Shown here piece by piece: positions 25,962-34,665 of a DNA stretch of 64,000 bases. The position numbers and the translations under genes were made by a program. Source of the DNA: Hyphobacterium marinum (GTDB lineage: Bacteria > Pseudomonadota > Alphaproteobacteria > Caulobacterales > Maricaulaceae). The DNA lies in assembly GCF_036330325.1 (NCBI RefSeq), contig NZ_JAZDRO010000001.1, positions 62,001-126,000 of the forward strand, read 5' to 3'. The first letter of the stretch is position 1; each line of letters opens with the position of its first letter. The notes under the pieces were generated by a model that saw nothing but the letters and a program-made list of their open reading frames with translations, ran no database searches and was not told the DNA's origin.

Positions 25962-26549
25962 CTAATCAGGTCCCTCACTATTTGCTGCAATTGAGTCACG
26001 CAATCTGGATCTTGCCCGATAAATCCGCACTTCAACGGCCTTTGGTGTCAGCCCCATGACCGTGCCGATTTCCGCATGCGTCAATCCCTCAATGGCTGAC
26101 AATAGCAACGGGGTCTTCAACCCTTCCGGCAAGTTCTGGATCGTGCTGTCAACCTGTTCCAGAGCCTGCCGGTCGGCGACCTCTATGTCGGGTGCAGGAG
26201 TCGTACTTGCGAACTGCTCAATGGAATCATCACCGCCCAGCCAGCGCATGGCCGTTCGCTTTCGCAAGGCGTCACGCCCCTTGTTGCGGGCAATGTGAAA
26301 CAACCAGGCCACGAAAGTGCGGTTGGGATCAAAACGATGCAGATTGCGATGCAGCGCGACAAAGGTCTCCTGTGCCGCGTCCTGGGCGTCATCCATGTTT
26401 CCAAGCAATCGCGTCAGATATCGCACCACCATGGGCGAGTGACGCCGCATGAGCATATCGAAGGCCTGCTTTTTGCCCTTGCGGGCCTGCGCAACGAGGT
26501 CAGCATCAACAGCGTTGTCATCGGATGCAGACGCACTACTGCCCGGCAT
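25962..26549 (-). CDS. ECF RNA polymerase sigma factor (CnrH-like)
   Basis: A 195-residue extracytoplasmic-function sigma factor. Region 2 contains DAQDAAQETFVALHRN and FVAWLFHIARNKGRD; region 4 contains the helix EGLTHAEIGTVMGLTPKAVEVRIYRARSRL. It overlaps the preceding sensor gene by 14 bases, and the order of anti-sigma, sensor and sigma genes matches cnrYXH of Cupriavidus. The multicopper oxidase operon directly downstream is the likely target. Start ATG 26549 is preferred; ATG 26573 would add eight residues. Confidence 0.88.
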   Translation of the reverse strand: MPGSSASASDDNAVDADLVAQARKGKKQAFDMLMRRHSPMVVRYLTRLLGNMDDAQDAAQETFVALHRNLHRFDPNRTFVAWLFHIARNKGRDALRKRTAMRWLGGDDSIEQFASTTPAPDIEVADRQALEQVDSTIQNLPEGLKTPLLLSAIEGLTHAEIGTVMGLTPKAVEVRIYRARSRLRDSIAANSEGPD

Positions 26550-26967
26550 CAAAAGCGTCGGCCAGGCGGGCATCGAAGGATGCGCGTTGATCGTCAGTAA
26601 GAACGGCCCGCATCGCCAAAATATGGCTCAGCGTCTCAACCTGTAGCTCTCCCATCGCAGTGTGGATGGCTTGAGCATGTGTGGAGACCTGATCAGACAG
26701 CGCTTGATCCTCCAATAGAGCCTCACCCATAGCCTGTCGTGCGTCCGCCATCCGGGCTTCCAGCGCGCTTCGCCGAATGGCGAAGGCGGCTTCCAACTCC
26801 TCAATCAAGGCGTCCTGCTCTGGTGACAGGTGCAATTCATGATGGACGATGGCATGCAGGCTGGGGGCATCGTCCTGATCGGATGCAAACAGCGTGATAC
26901 CCATCCAGACCCCGGCAAGCCCGCCGAGAATGCCCAGGGATACAGCAACGATACCGGCCCGAAGCAT
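26536..26967 (-). CDS. Periplasmic metal sensor, CnrX-like
   Basis: A 143-residue protein anchored by one N-terminal helix (about 5-26) with an all-helical periplasmic domain. The five Ni/Co ligands of Cupriavidus CnrX (H42, H46, E63, H119, M123) are all present at a constant offset of four: H38, H42, E59, H115 and M119. This makes metal sensing very likely, though Ni/Co versus Cu specificity is open. ATG 26967 overlaps the stop of the preceding anti-sigma candidate. A longer frame exists but its extra N-terminus is arginine/cysteine-rich and antisense-like. Confidence 0.87.
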   Translation of the reverse strand: MLRAGIVAVSLGILGGLAGVWMGITLFASDQDDAPSLHAIVHHELHLSPEQDALIEELEAAFAIRRSALEARMADARQAMGEALLEDQALSDQVSTHAQAIHTAMGELQVETLSHILAMRAVLTDDQRASFDARLADAFDAGQ

Positions 26968-27287
26968 CAGGACCCTGCCTTGGGCAAATCTGCCAGAGCC
27001 GAAATCGAGTAAGGCGCATGGCTGGTGAATACGGCAAAGTCGTCTACACCGCGATTTGTCGCCAGTGCCGCACCGGACACGCTGCCGACGACAAGTGCCA
27101 TGGCCGCCGGGGCGGCCCGCCAGGCGATACCGGGGCTGACGGACCTGAGACCCTCCACCAATGCGCGCCAATATTGCGGACGGTGGTGAATGCTTTGCCA
27201 GACCGAAGCGGCAAAGGCGCGTTCGTCAATCTCCGGCCTTGCTGCGGCCATTTTTTCGAATTGTCGATCAATCGGATCCATCGTCAT
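26967..27287 (-). CDS. Putative anti-sigma factor, CnrY-like
   Basis: A 106-residue protein with a cytoplasmic N-terminal half rich in charged residues, one membrane helix (about 58-77) and a short periplasmic tail. Size, topology and position as first gene of a three-gene unit with a CnrX-like sensor and an ECF sigma factor fit the CnrY anti-sigma role. Sequence resemblance is too weak to name it alone. It begins 14 bases after the NTF2-like gene. Confidence 0.65.
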   Translation of the reverse strand: MTMDPIDRQFEKMAAARPEIDERAFAASVWQSIHHRPQYWRALVEGLRSVSPGIAWRAAPAAMALVVGSVSGAALATNRGVDDFAVFTSHAPYSISALADLPKAGS

Positions 27288-27300
27288 GTGTTAAAATTCC

Positions 27301-27744
27301 TCAAGATGTATGGAGATGGCGCAGCCGCCAGCCATTGTCAGTCCGCGTCAGGATTGCCGTGCCATGCGCGTCGCGTTCACGGGCTTCGCCATGCGATACA
27401 TATTCCATCCGGATGGTGAATGTCGCAACCGCCAGATCGCCATCGATCGCTATGTCGTAGCCGTGCCAGTCATAGACATCGATATCAAAGCCTTCAGCGG
27501 CAAACTCTGGTGCCAGATGATGGTCGCGGTAATCGGCCCAGCCGATATTGGTGCCCGAGCCCTCAAAGATCGTGAAATCTTCGCCATCGGCCAAGACCCA
27601 GGCTTCGGCTTCTGTGACGTCTTCTGCAGCAAGAGCACCTGAATAGGCCTCGAGCGCAGCTTCGATATCATGCGCCTCGTGGGAGAATGCGGGAGCCGAG
27701 GCGAGAAGGCTTCCAGCGAGGGTCAATACAATAAGTTTGATCAT
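27301..27744 (-). CDS. Exported NTF2/SnoaL-like protein
   Basis: A 147-residue protein with a signal peptide (cleavage near AFS-HEA, about residue 21) and a single cone-shaped NTF2/DUF4440-type domain. Visible features are EAALEAYSGAL at the start, a WADYRDHHLAPEF helix and a closing GWRLRHLHTS strand. Function is unknown; such domains often act as accessory binding proteins. It starts two bases after the acyltransferase stop. The longer in-frame reading overlaps that gene and is rejected. Confidence 0.75.
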   Translation of the reverse strand: MIKLIVLTLAGSLLASAPAFSHEAHDIEAALEAYSGALAAEDVTEAEAWVLADGEDFTIFEGSGTNIGWADYRDHHLAPEFAAEGFDIDVYDWHGYDIAIDGDLAVATFTIRMEYVSHGEARERDAHGTAILTRTDNGWRLRHLHTS

Positions 27745-27745
27745 T

Positions 27746-28864
27746 TCAGTCTCCTTGTGAGCGCGCGACTGATTTCGCGCGATGGTTTGAGAGCCAGGTA
27801 TCGCCCCAGCGGCGAATGACGTGCCTTGATGGTTTTTCAAGCCATTCATAGGTGGCGCTGGACGCTGCCAGCATGGCCGCGAGCATTGCCAGAAGGGCAA
27901 GAGTCGAGATGGATTCCCCAATCAGGCCGAACACGTCCTGCAGCAGATTGAAGGCGATCATGAAAAACGGAACATGGAGCATGTAGATTGAATACGATAT
28001 CTCCCCGAGATACCGCACGGAGTCCCGCTTGGGCGCTCGGCGGGCCTGCCGGTCCAATTCAGCCAATGTGTAGATCAACGGAGCGCCCAGAAGGGCAATA
28101 ATCCGATCATCCCATGCCCAATGGGCTGACATCAGATACACGACGAGGCTTACCGCAAAGCCTGCGAGAGCCTTATTCCGGCCAAGCGTGAAGCGGCAAC
28201 CGAGCCGGTAAATGGCTATTCCGATCAGAAATTCAGGAATGATCCTTAAAACGCCAAATCGCTCGGTCGCCATCGGCAGGCTTTCGCCGAACAGACGTTG
28301 ATGAAGCTGATCAAAGAGCAGAAATGACGCGATTGCGATCCCCAACAAGATGATCGGTCGCCCGGTCAGCGCAATGGCGATCATCAGATAGGCCGGAAAA
28401 GCCAGATAGGCGAACCATTCAGCGCTGATCGACCATGACGGGCCATTCCAGCCAGGGTTGGGGGCAAAGCCCCATGCATGAACCATCAGGAAATTGGCCG
28501 GCAAGTCAGCCAGCGGAAAGTCTTGCGGGCTGAATGGCACGCCCATTAACCAGGCCCCCAGCGCCGCCAGGGCCAGCAGCGCTATTGTTGCAACATGTAG
28601 CGGGTAGATACGGGCAAAACGGGCGATGATGAATTTCGGAAAGTCGAACCGCCCTTTTTCACGCGCCGCAAGATAGACATGCGCCAGCACGAATCCTGAC
28701 AGGATGAAGAACAGGTCGACGCCAAAACGGCCCATCGCGAAAAGAGCCGTGACCGCATCGACATCCACCGCCCAGGGTTCGCGCCAGTGGTAGAAAACCA
28801 CCCAGAGCGCCGCAAAAAAGCGGAGCCGGGTTAGTGATGGCAGATCGACTGGATAAACAGACAC
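27746..28864 (-). CDS. Acyltransferase 3 family membrane protein (second copy)
   Basis: A 372-residue OafA-type acyltransferase with about ten helices. Landmarks are the ALWVVFYHW histidine (H21), RFGVDLFFILSGFVLAHVY near 52-70 and WSISAEWFAYLAFPAY in the middle. It differs clearly from the acyltransferase at 19.2-20.3 kb and is not a recent duplicate. It sits inside the metal operon between DUF2231 and the NTF2-like gene. Envelope acylation may accompany metal tolerance, but no substrate can be named. Confidence 0.85.
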   Translation of the reverse strand: MSVYPVDLPSLTRLRFFAALWVVFYHWREPWAVDVDAVTALFAMGRFGVDLFFILSGFVLAHVYLAAREKGRFDFPKFIIARFARIYPLHVATIALLALAALGAWLMGVPFSPQDFPLADLPANFLMVHAWGFAPNPGWNGPSWSISAEWFAYLAFPAYLMIAIALTGRPIILLGIAIASFLLFDQLHQRLFGESLPMATERFGVLRIIPEFLIGIAIYRLGCRFTLGRNKALAGFAVSLVVYLMSAHWAWDDRIIALLGAPLIYTLAELDRQARRAPKRDSVRYLGEISYSIYMLHVPFFMIAFNLLQDVFGLIGESISTLALLAMLAAMLAASSATYEWLEKPSRHVIRRWGDTWLSNHRAKSVARSQGD

Positions 28865-28867
28865 TTT

Positions 28868-29722
28868 CTAGCCGCCCATCAGATGGGCCAGACCGCCATG
28901 CGCCAGAGAGCCGCCCAGAAATCCGTTGACGGCTACGCCAATGGCGGCACCGAAGAGCAGCGCTGTCAGCGCCAAAGCCGCAACCGGCTGTCCACTGCGA
29001 TGCTTCCATTCCGCTGCGCCGGCCACAATAAACAGACCAAGCGCCATGCTGGTACCAAGCCAGCGATGGACGGACATAATGCCGTCTTCGTTCGAAGCGA
29101 TAGGCCCGGCATGCGCCCAACCCAGCAATCCTGCCGCCAATCCTCCGAAGGCCGCCGTCCAGGCAAGGAAGCGGACGATATCTGCATATCCGGCGCGGCC
29201 TGTGATCAACCCCATCGCCTGCGCCAGAGCGGCCGCCAGGATCAGAGCAATGGGGAAGTGGACCGCAACAGAATGTAACGCCCCGGTCTTTGCGATTGCC
29301 CGTTCCAGATCGGTCTGTGGACCGTTGTTGCCCCAATGCGCGTGTCCACCCGTCTCTGCACCGGGACCATGGTGGTCCGCCGCGGGACCGGCGTCTTCAA
29401 CAGCGTGGTGATCGTCAGTTGCGCGCGCCTCCGGATTCGAACCATGATGGTCCATTGCCGTTGCGGACGCATCGTGTCCGTGCGGCGTGCTATCGCTGTT
29501 ATCATGTGGGGCTGCGTCACCATGCTCATGGGGCGGCGAGCCCGCATCGTCATGCGACTCAACGGCGTTCGACGGCGTATCGCTCGCGGCTTCTGAGGTT
29601 TGCTCGGCTTCATCGTGCTCGGCAGGCGGATGGGCCATGGCATTTGGACTCATGAGCCCAATCGCCAGTGTCAGCGCCAGCGCGCCCAGAAATCTGCGAA
29701 TGGTCAATTGGTCACTCCACAC
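28868..29722 (-). CDS. DUF2231 membrane protein with His/Asp-rich N-terminus
   Basis: A 284-residue protein. After a signal helix (about 8-30) comes a ~100-residue low-complexity segment rich in His, Asp and Glu (DDHHAVED, DHHGPG, HGHDAS). A C-terminal membrane domain of four helices follows, starting GALHSVAVHFPIAL, typical of DUF2231. The hydrophilic part would bind metal outside the inner membrane. It starts the downstream half of the leftward operon, 110 bases after the APC permease gene. Confidence 0.8.
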   Translation of the reverse strand: MWSDQLTIRRFLGALALTLAIGLMSPNAMAHPPAEHDEAEQTSEAASDTPSNAVESHDDAGSPPHEHGDAAPHDNSDSTPHGHDASATAMDHHGSNPEARATDDHHAVEDAGPAADHHGPGAETGGHAHWGNNGPQTDLERAIAKTGALHSVAVHFPIALILAAALAQAMGLITGRAGYADIVRFLAWTAAFGGLAAGLLGWAHAGPIASNEDGIMSVHRWLGTSMALGLFIVAGAAEWKHRSGQPVAALALTALLFGAAIGVAVNGFLGGSLAHGGLAHLMGG

Positions 29723-29832
29723 TGCCAGAATGGAGGACTACGCAATGACGGGTTCATTCCCTCAAACGGACGGCAGAGCCTCGTCAGCAAATGACTGCAT
29801 CCGGGAACGCCACCCTACGACTTGTAATGCTG

Positions 29833-31164
29833 TCATTTTTGGTGCCCGGTTTCATGGGTTTCGCGCTTCTCTCGTCGACGTGACAGATAGAATTTTTCAA
29901 AGACGAAGATGGCGATTATCCCCGTCGCTGAGATCACAATGATGGCCGGGTCGCTCATCGCCTTCATCACAAGGAAAGCCCCCAGCGCAGCGAGATCAAA
30001 AAGAATGGCGCAGATCAATACGACCGGATTGGCCCCCACATCTTCCCGCAGGCGGCGCAAGACACCCCAGTGAATGATCACATCCATGACGAGATAGAAA
30101 ATCGCCCCCATTGAAGCGATCCGCCCGAGATCAAAGAAGGCGGCCAAGGTGCCCGCCGCGACAACGGTGTAGACAAGCGTGTGCGTTTGAATGTTACCAG
30201 GCATGCCAAAATGCTTGTGCGGGACAAGCTTCATGTCTGTCAGCATCGCGATCATGCGCGACACCGCGAAAATGCTCGCAATCACCCCAGATGCCGTCGC
30301 AATGATAGCGATAAAGACCGTGAACCAGACACCCGCTTCGCCAAAGGCCGGACGGGCGGCTTCGGCCAGCGAATAGTCGCGCGCTTGAACGATTTCACTG
30401 ATCGAGAGTGTTGATCCCACAGCGAATGCAACCAGCATGTAGACGACAAGGCAGATCGCCAGGGAGATCATGATTGCACGGCCAACATTCCGGTTCGGGT
30501 TTTTCACTTCACCACCGCTGTTGGTGATCGTTGTGAAGCCCTTGAAAGCAAGGATAGCCAGCGCAACGCCTGCCAGGAATCCAGTCGCAGACGTTTCCCC
30601 GGCAATGCCGGATGCCGCAGGTTGAAAACTGAATCCGGCTGCCCACAACACCAGAGTCGCAAACACCAGAATACCGCCAATTTTTGCAATAGCGGCGACC
30701 TTCGACAGACCACCGATGATCTGGTTTCCGGCAATATTGACCAGAAACGCAAATACGATCAGGCCCAGCGCCAAGACCGGAACGAGAATCTCTGTGTTTT
30801 CGAGATCGAATAATCGCAGCACATAAGTGGCAAAGGTCCGCGCCACGAGGCTTTCATTGATGATCATCGAGAAAGCCATAAGCAATGCCGCGCCGCCCGT
30901 AATGGTGGCCGGTCCATAAGCCTTCTTGAGGATCATGGCGATCCCACCGGCTGAGGGGTATTTGTTGGAGACCCTGATGTAGGTGTAGGCGCTGAAACCG
31001 CTGATTACGGCGGCCAGCAGAAAAGCCAGCGGGAATAGCGGGCCAGACAGCTCCGCAACCTGACCTGTCAATGCGAATATTCCGGCCCCGATCATGACAC
31101 CGGTACCCATCGCGACGGCTCCGGCAAGAGTCAGGCTGCCTGCTTTGTATTGTGCCTGCATCAT
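29833..31164 (-). CDS. APC superfamily amino-acid/polyamine permease
   Basis: A 443-residue, 12-helix transporter of the amino acid-polyamine-organocation superfamily. The first helix has the unwound GVMIGAGIFALTGQ motif (about 22-35) and helix 6 has AFKGFTTITNSGGEVKNPNRNVGRA. The substrate is unknown. Its location eight bases after a methyltransferase gene and the copper ATPase is unusual for an amino-acid permease and suggests transport of a metal-linked ligand or osmolyte; this is inference. Confidence 0.85.
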   Translation of the reverse strand: MMQAQYKAGSLTLAGAVAMGTGVMIGAGIFALTGQVAELSGPLFPLAFLLAAVISGFSAYTYIRVSNKYPSAGGIAMILKKAYGPATITGGAALLMAFSMIINESLVARTFATYVLRLFDLENTEILVPVLALGLIVFAFLVNIAGNQIIGGLSKVAAIAKIGGILVFATLVLWAAGFSFQPAASGIAGETSATGFLAGVALAILAFKGFTTITNSGGEVKNPNRNVGRAIMISLAICLVVYMLVAFAVGSTLSISEIVQARDYSLAEAARPAFGEAGVWFTVFIAIIATASGVIASIFAVSRMIAMLTDMKLVPHKHFGMPGNIQTHTLVYTVVAAGTLAAFFDLGRIASMGAIFYLVMDVIIHWGVLRRLREDVGANPVVLICAILFDLAALGAFLVMKAMSDPAIIVISATGIIAIFVFEKFYLSRRREKRETHETGHQK

Positions 31165-31172
31165 TTAGCCCT

Positions 31173-31847
31173 TTATGGCTGTTGCATGCCGCGCGGCGTG
31201 GTGCGGTAGAGCGAAATCGAACCGGTGGGGGTTGGCAATGTTCGTCCCGCGTCGACCGTCAACCCGACCTCACGCATAAGTTCGGGTAAAATGCCGTCAG
31301 CATTAGGTTGGGTGTCCGCGACACCGTCGAGCATTTGGACCGTCATGCGAAACAGAGCTCGCATGACAGGGCCCTTTTGAAATCCATAGTCGGCGATATG
31401 GATTTCACCATTCTCAGCGAGCAGGTCGCGCATCGTAAAAAGCAATTCGCGTTTCATGGTCTCTGGCGTCTGATGAAACACCAGGCTGGAAACAATCTTG
31501 TTCGGCTTCCAGTTCAAAGGCAGAGACAATTCAGATAAAAACCCTTCCAAAAAGCGCAAGGATTGAGTTCTTGGGTCGACCTTCGCGAGAGCACGTCCCA
31601 GCGCCGCGGTGTCGGGATCAATCCCAATGATCTCCGCCTCTGGCACGAGCTTGTTTAATTCGACGGCAAGCGTCCCGGTTCCGCATCCTACATCGAGGAT
31701 CCTGTCATCTGGCGACGGGTCGATCTGTTGGATCAACGCCGAACGCCACGCCGTCTCCCGCGTCAAAGCCCGGATCACCGTATCATAAATTGGCGTCAGC
31801 CAATTATATCTCAATGGCGGCGTGTATGTGCTTTTGCTGTCTGTCAC
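31173..31847 (-). CDS. Class I SAM-dependent methyltransferase
   Basis: A 224-residue methyltransferase with the SAM-binding DDRILDVGCGTGTLAVEL segment near residues 47-64 and the following acidic IGIDPD loop. It resembles ubiE/Cyp-type small-molecule methyltransferases; the substrate is unknown. It overlaps the copper ATPase stop by four bases, so the two are translationally coupled. Such methyltransferases recur in alphaproteobacterial copper islands, but no role has been defined that I know of. Confidence 0.82.
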   Translation of the reverse strand: MTDSKSTYTPPLRYNWLTPIYDTVIRALTRETAWRSALIQQIDPSPDDRILDVGCGTGTLAVELNKLVPEAEIIGIDPDTAALGRALAKVDPRTQSLRFLEGFLSELSLPLNWKPNKIVSSLVFHQTPETMKRELLFTMRDLLAENGEIHIADYGFQKGPVMRALFRMTVQMLDGVADTQPNADGILPELMREVGLTVDAGRTLPTPTGSISLYRTTPRGMQQP

Positions 31848-34135
31848 AGACGCGCCCCACGCAGCCGTAGCGAGTTCAGAACGACTGAAATCGAAGAGGC
31901 GCTCATGGCGAAGGCCGCAAACATCGGGCTGATCAAAATGCCGAAGAATGGGAACAGCAGGCCCGCCGCAACGGGCACACCTGCCGTGTTGTAGATCAGT
32001 GCAAAAAACAGGTTCTGGCGGATATTGCCCATTGTTGCTCGGGCCAGCCGTCTTGCGCGGACAATGCCGTCGAGATTTCCTCTGACAAGCGTGATTCCGG
32101 CGCTTTCAATGGCTACGTCCGCGCCAGTGCCCATCGCGATTCCAACATCGGCCTGGGCCAAAGCGGGCGCATCATTCACACCGTCTCCGGCCATGGCTAC
32201 CTTGTGCCCTTTGGCCTGAAGATCACGAATGATCTCCGCCTTGTCTGCGGGAAGAACATCGGCGCGGATTTCATCAATGCCGAGCCGGGCACCAATAGAT
32301 TTCGCGGTGCGTTCATTATCGCCCGTCGCCATGATGATCCGGAAGCCCAGTGCATGAAGGGCCTCGAGGGCTGCCGGTGTCGACTCCTTGATCGGATCAG
32401 CGACACTGACAAGGCCAGCGATCAACCCATCCACGACGACGAACATGACCGTCTCACCATCATCGCGGCGGGCATTGGCCGTATCAGCAAGGCATTGGCT
32501 TTCCAGCCCCATGTCGGCCATCAGACGGGCATTTCCCAGCGCGACTTCACGACCATCAACAATGCCTTTTACGCCCTTGCCGGTGATCGCGTCGAAGTCC
32601 TCGGCTTTCGACAATTCAATGCCGCGCTCGTCGGCACCGCTAACGATGGCTTCGGCCAGCGGATGCTCCGATCCGCGTTCCAGGGATGCCGCAAGGCGCA
32701 GGACGTCTGCTTCGTCGTGCCCGTCTTCGGGAAGGACCGCGACAAGTCTTGGTTTGCCTTCGGTCAGCGTTCCGGTCTTGTCGACGATCAGCGTATCGAT
32801 TTTCTCGAACCGTTCGAGCGCTTCGGCGTTCTTGATCAATACGCCGGCCTGGGCTCCGCGCCCCGTCGCCGTCATGATCGACATCGGCGTCGCCAGTCCC
32901 AGCGCACAGGGGCATGCAATGATCAGAACCGCCACTGCCGAAATCAGCGCATAGGAGAGCGCAGGCGTCGGGCCCCAGATCGCCCACGAAACAAAGGCAA
33001 TAAGCGCAACACCGATGACCGCAGGCACAAATAATCCGGCCACCTGATCGGCATATTTCTGGATGGGAGCGCGGGACCGTTGAGCATTGGCCACCATTTC
33101 CACGATCTGCGAAAGCATTGTGTCAGCACCAATACGTGTCGCTTCAACAACAAGACTGCCAGTGCCGTTGATCGTCGCCCCAGTCACAGCATCGCCGGTC
33201 GTTTTCTCAACCGGCAACGGCTCGCCGGAAATCATGCTCTCGTCGACCGACGAGCGCCCTTCAACGACCCTTCCGTCCACGGGCACTTTGTCACCAGGCC
33301 GGACCCGCAAATGATCGCCGAGTTGGACGTCTTCAAGCGGGATTTCTTCTTCCGAACCATCTGAACGGATAACACGCGCCGTCTTGGCAGATAGATCCAT
33401 CAAAGCCCGAATGGCTTTGCCGGTGCCCTCGCGGGCGCGCAACTCCATCACCTGACCCAGCAAAACCAGCACAACAATCACTGCTGCGGCTTCAAAATAG
33501 ACCCCGACATGGCCGTCCGCGCTGCGGAAGCCGTCCGGAAATATGCCCGGCGTCAACACAGCAACAACGCTGAATATCCATGCCGCTGATACGCCCATTG
33601 CGATGAGCGAAAACATGTTGAGATTCATCGTCCGGAACGAGTTCCAGCCGCGTTCAAGGAACGGCCAACCACACCAGAGGACAACAGGAGTTCCCAGAAC
33701 CAGCTCGATCCAGAGTGTGGCCTGCTCTCCGAAAACCTCGCGAACCCCGGGAAATCCAATCAGCGGCCCCATGGTCAGAACCAGGAGCGGCAAGGTCAGC
33801 ATCGTACCGATCCAGAAACGTCGCGTGAAATCGACCAGTTCCGGATTGGGCCCGTCTTCAACCATGGTGGCCGATTCTAGCTCCAGCCCCATACCACACA
33901 GTGGACAAGAGCCGGGGTGGGTCTGACGGACCTCCGGATGCATCGGGCAGGTATAGACAATACCCTGATGGCCGTGCGGAACGGTATCGTATTTTCCGTT
34001 CTTCGCCGCCCCAGATGATTTGTTGTCGGTCGAGCAGCTTGAATGATCGTGGGTGTCTGGGCGATTTTGGCCCAAGTCATGGGACTGGCCTTTACCGCCG
34101 CAGCATTCGTGTTTGTGTTTGTGTTCGTGTGTCAT
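31844..34135 (-). CDS. Copper-exporting P1B-type ATPase with N-terminal heavy-metal-binding domain
   Basis: A 763-residue P1B-type ATPase for Cu(I) export. A His/Cys-rich leader (HEHKHKHECCGG) precedes a short heavy-metal-binding domain beginning CPMHPEVRQTHPG, with no CXXC HMA domains. Transport and catalytic motifs are CPCALGLATP, DKTGTLTEG, the SEHPLAEA histidine-proline pair and GDGVNDAPAL. ATG 34135 is used because the CueR promoter lies just upstream and the longer start falls in its leader. Expression should be induced by copper through CueR encoded next door. Confidence 0.95.
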   Translation of the reverse strand: MTHEHKHKHECCGGKGQSHDLGQNRPDTHDHSSCSTDNKSSGAAKNGKYDTVPHGHQGIVYTCPMHPEVRQTHPGSCPLCGMGLELESATMVEDGPNPELVDFTRRFWIGTMLTLPLLVLTMGPLIGFPGVREVFGEQATLWIELVLGTPVVLWCGWPFLERGWNSFRTMNLNMFSLIAMGVSAAWIFSVVAVLTPGIFPDGFRSADGHVGVYFEAAAVIVVLVLLGQVMELRAREGTGKAIRALMDLSAKTARVIRSDGSEEEIPLEDVQLGDHLRVRPGDKVPVDGRVVEGRSSVDESMISGEPLPVEKTTGDAVTGATINGTGSLVVEATRIGADTMLSQIVEMVANAQRSRAPIQKYADQVAGLFVPAVIGVALIAFVSWAIWGPTPALSYALISAVAVLIIACPCALGLATPMSIMTATGRGAQAGVLIKNAEALERFEKIDTLIVDKTGTLTEGKPRLVAVLPEDGHDEADVLRLAASLERGSEHPLAEAIVSGADERGIELSKAEDFDAITGKGVKGIVDGREVALGNARLMADMGLESQCLADTANARRDDGETVMFVVVDGLIAGLVSVADPIKESTPAALEALHALGFRIIMATGDNERTAKSIGARLGIDEIRADVLPADKAEIIRDLQAKGHKVAMAGDGVNDAPALAQADVGIAMGTGADVAIESAGITLVRGNLDGIVRARRLARATMGNIRQNLFFALIYNTAGVPVAAGLLFPFFGILISPMFAAFAMSASSISVVLNSLRLRGARL

Positions 34136-34192
34136 GACCTGCATTCCTCGATTTGGTGCCGAGAATCTGACGGTTTCGGCTTTGGTATCGGG

Positions 34193-34223
34193 ACCCTGCA
34201 CCTTCCAGTCGCTGGAAGGTCAA
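34193..34223 (-). promoter_or_regulatory. CueR-type promoter/operator of the copper ATPase
   Basis: Reading leftward, TTGACC (34223-34218) and CAGGGT (34198-34193) are separated by 19 bases, the long spacer that MerR activators shorten. The dyad has arms ACCTTCCAG and CTGGAAGGT around three bases (34200-34220) and is perfect over nine bases each side, closely matching the E. coli copA operator. The ATPase ATG lies 58 bases downstream. Confidence 0.9.
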
Positions 34224-34266
34224 GGGGATTTTCAAGGGCCTGCCAATCCTCAATCCCAAGCCTGGC

Positions 34267-34665
34267 TCAAATGACATTTTCATGCCCCGAAAGGCTGTCC
34301 ATGATCGGGCAATCTGGTCGGTTATCACCTTCACAAGCACTCACTAGCTTTGAGAGAACGCTGCGAATTTCCTTCAACTCTGCGAGCTTGCGGTCCACAT
34401 CCGCGATGTGACGTACCGCGAGATCACGAACATCTGCGCTGCTGCGTGCATCGTCGTCATAGAGCGAAAGGAGTTGTCGACAATCGTCCAGAGAAAACCC
34501 GAGCGACCGGGACCGCGCCAGGAATGTCAACTTGTGTAGATCGGATTCGGAAAAACTACGGTAGCCATTGTCGCCTCTTGCGGGCGAAAGTAAGCCGATT
34601 TCCTCATAATAGCGGATCGTTTTCGCGGGCAGGCCAGAGTGCTCCGAAGCTTGTTTCACATTCAT
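34267..34665 (-). CDS. cueR: Copper-responsive MerR-family regulator CueR
   Basis: A 132-residue activator with an N-terminal winged helix (KTIRYYEEIGLL near 15-26) and dimer helix. The Cu(I)-binding loop CEGDNRPDC has C111 and C119, matching CueR C112 and C120 with a constant offset of one. Serine S76 corresponds to CueR S77, typical of monovalent-metal sensors. ATG 34665 overlaps the cusA stop, so it is read from the cus transcript. Its product should act on the adjacent operator at 34200-34220. Confidence 0.93.
   Translation of the reverse strand: MNVKQASEHSGLPAKTIRYYEEIGLLSPARGDNGYRSFSESDLHKLTFLARSRSLGFSLDDCRQLLSLYDDDARSSADVRDLAVRHIADVDRKLAELKEIRSVLSKLVSACEGDNRPDCPIMDSLSGHENVI

Noticed and set aside
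19210..28864. The two acyltransferase genes as a duplicated transposon-like unit
   Set aside because: The two proteins differ throughout and no flanking repeats are shared; they are separate members of a common family.
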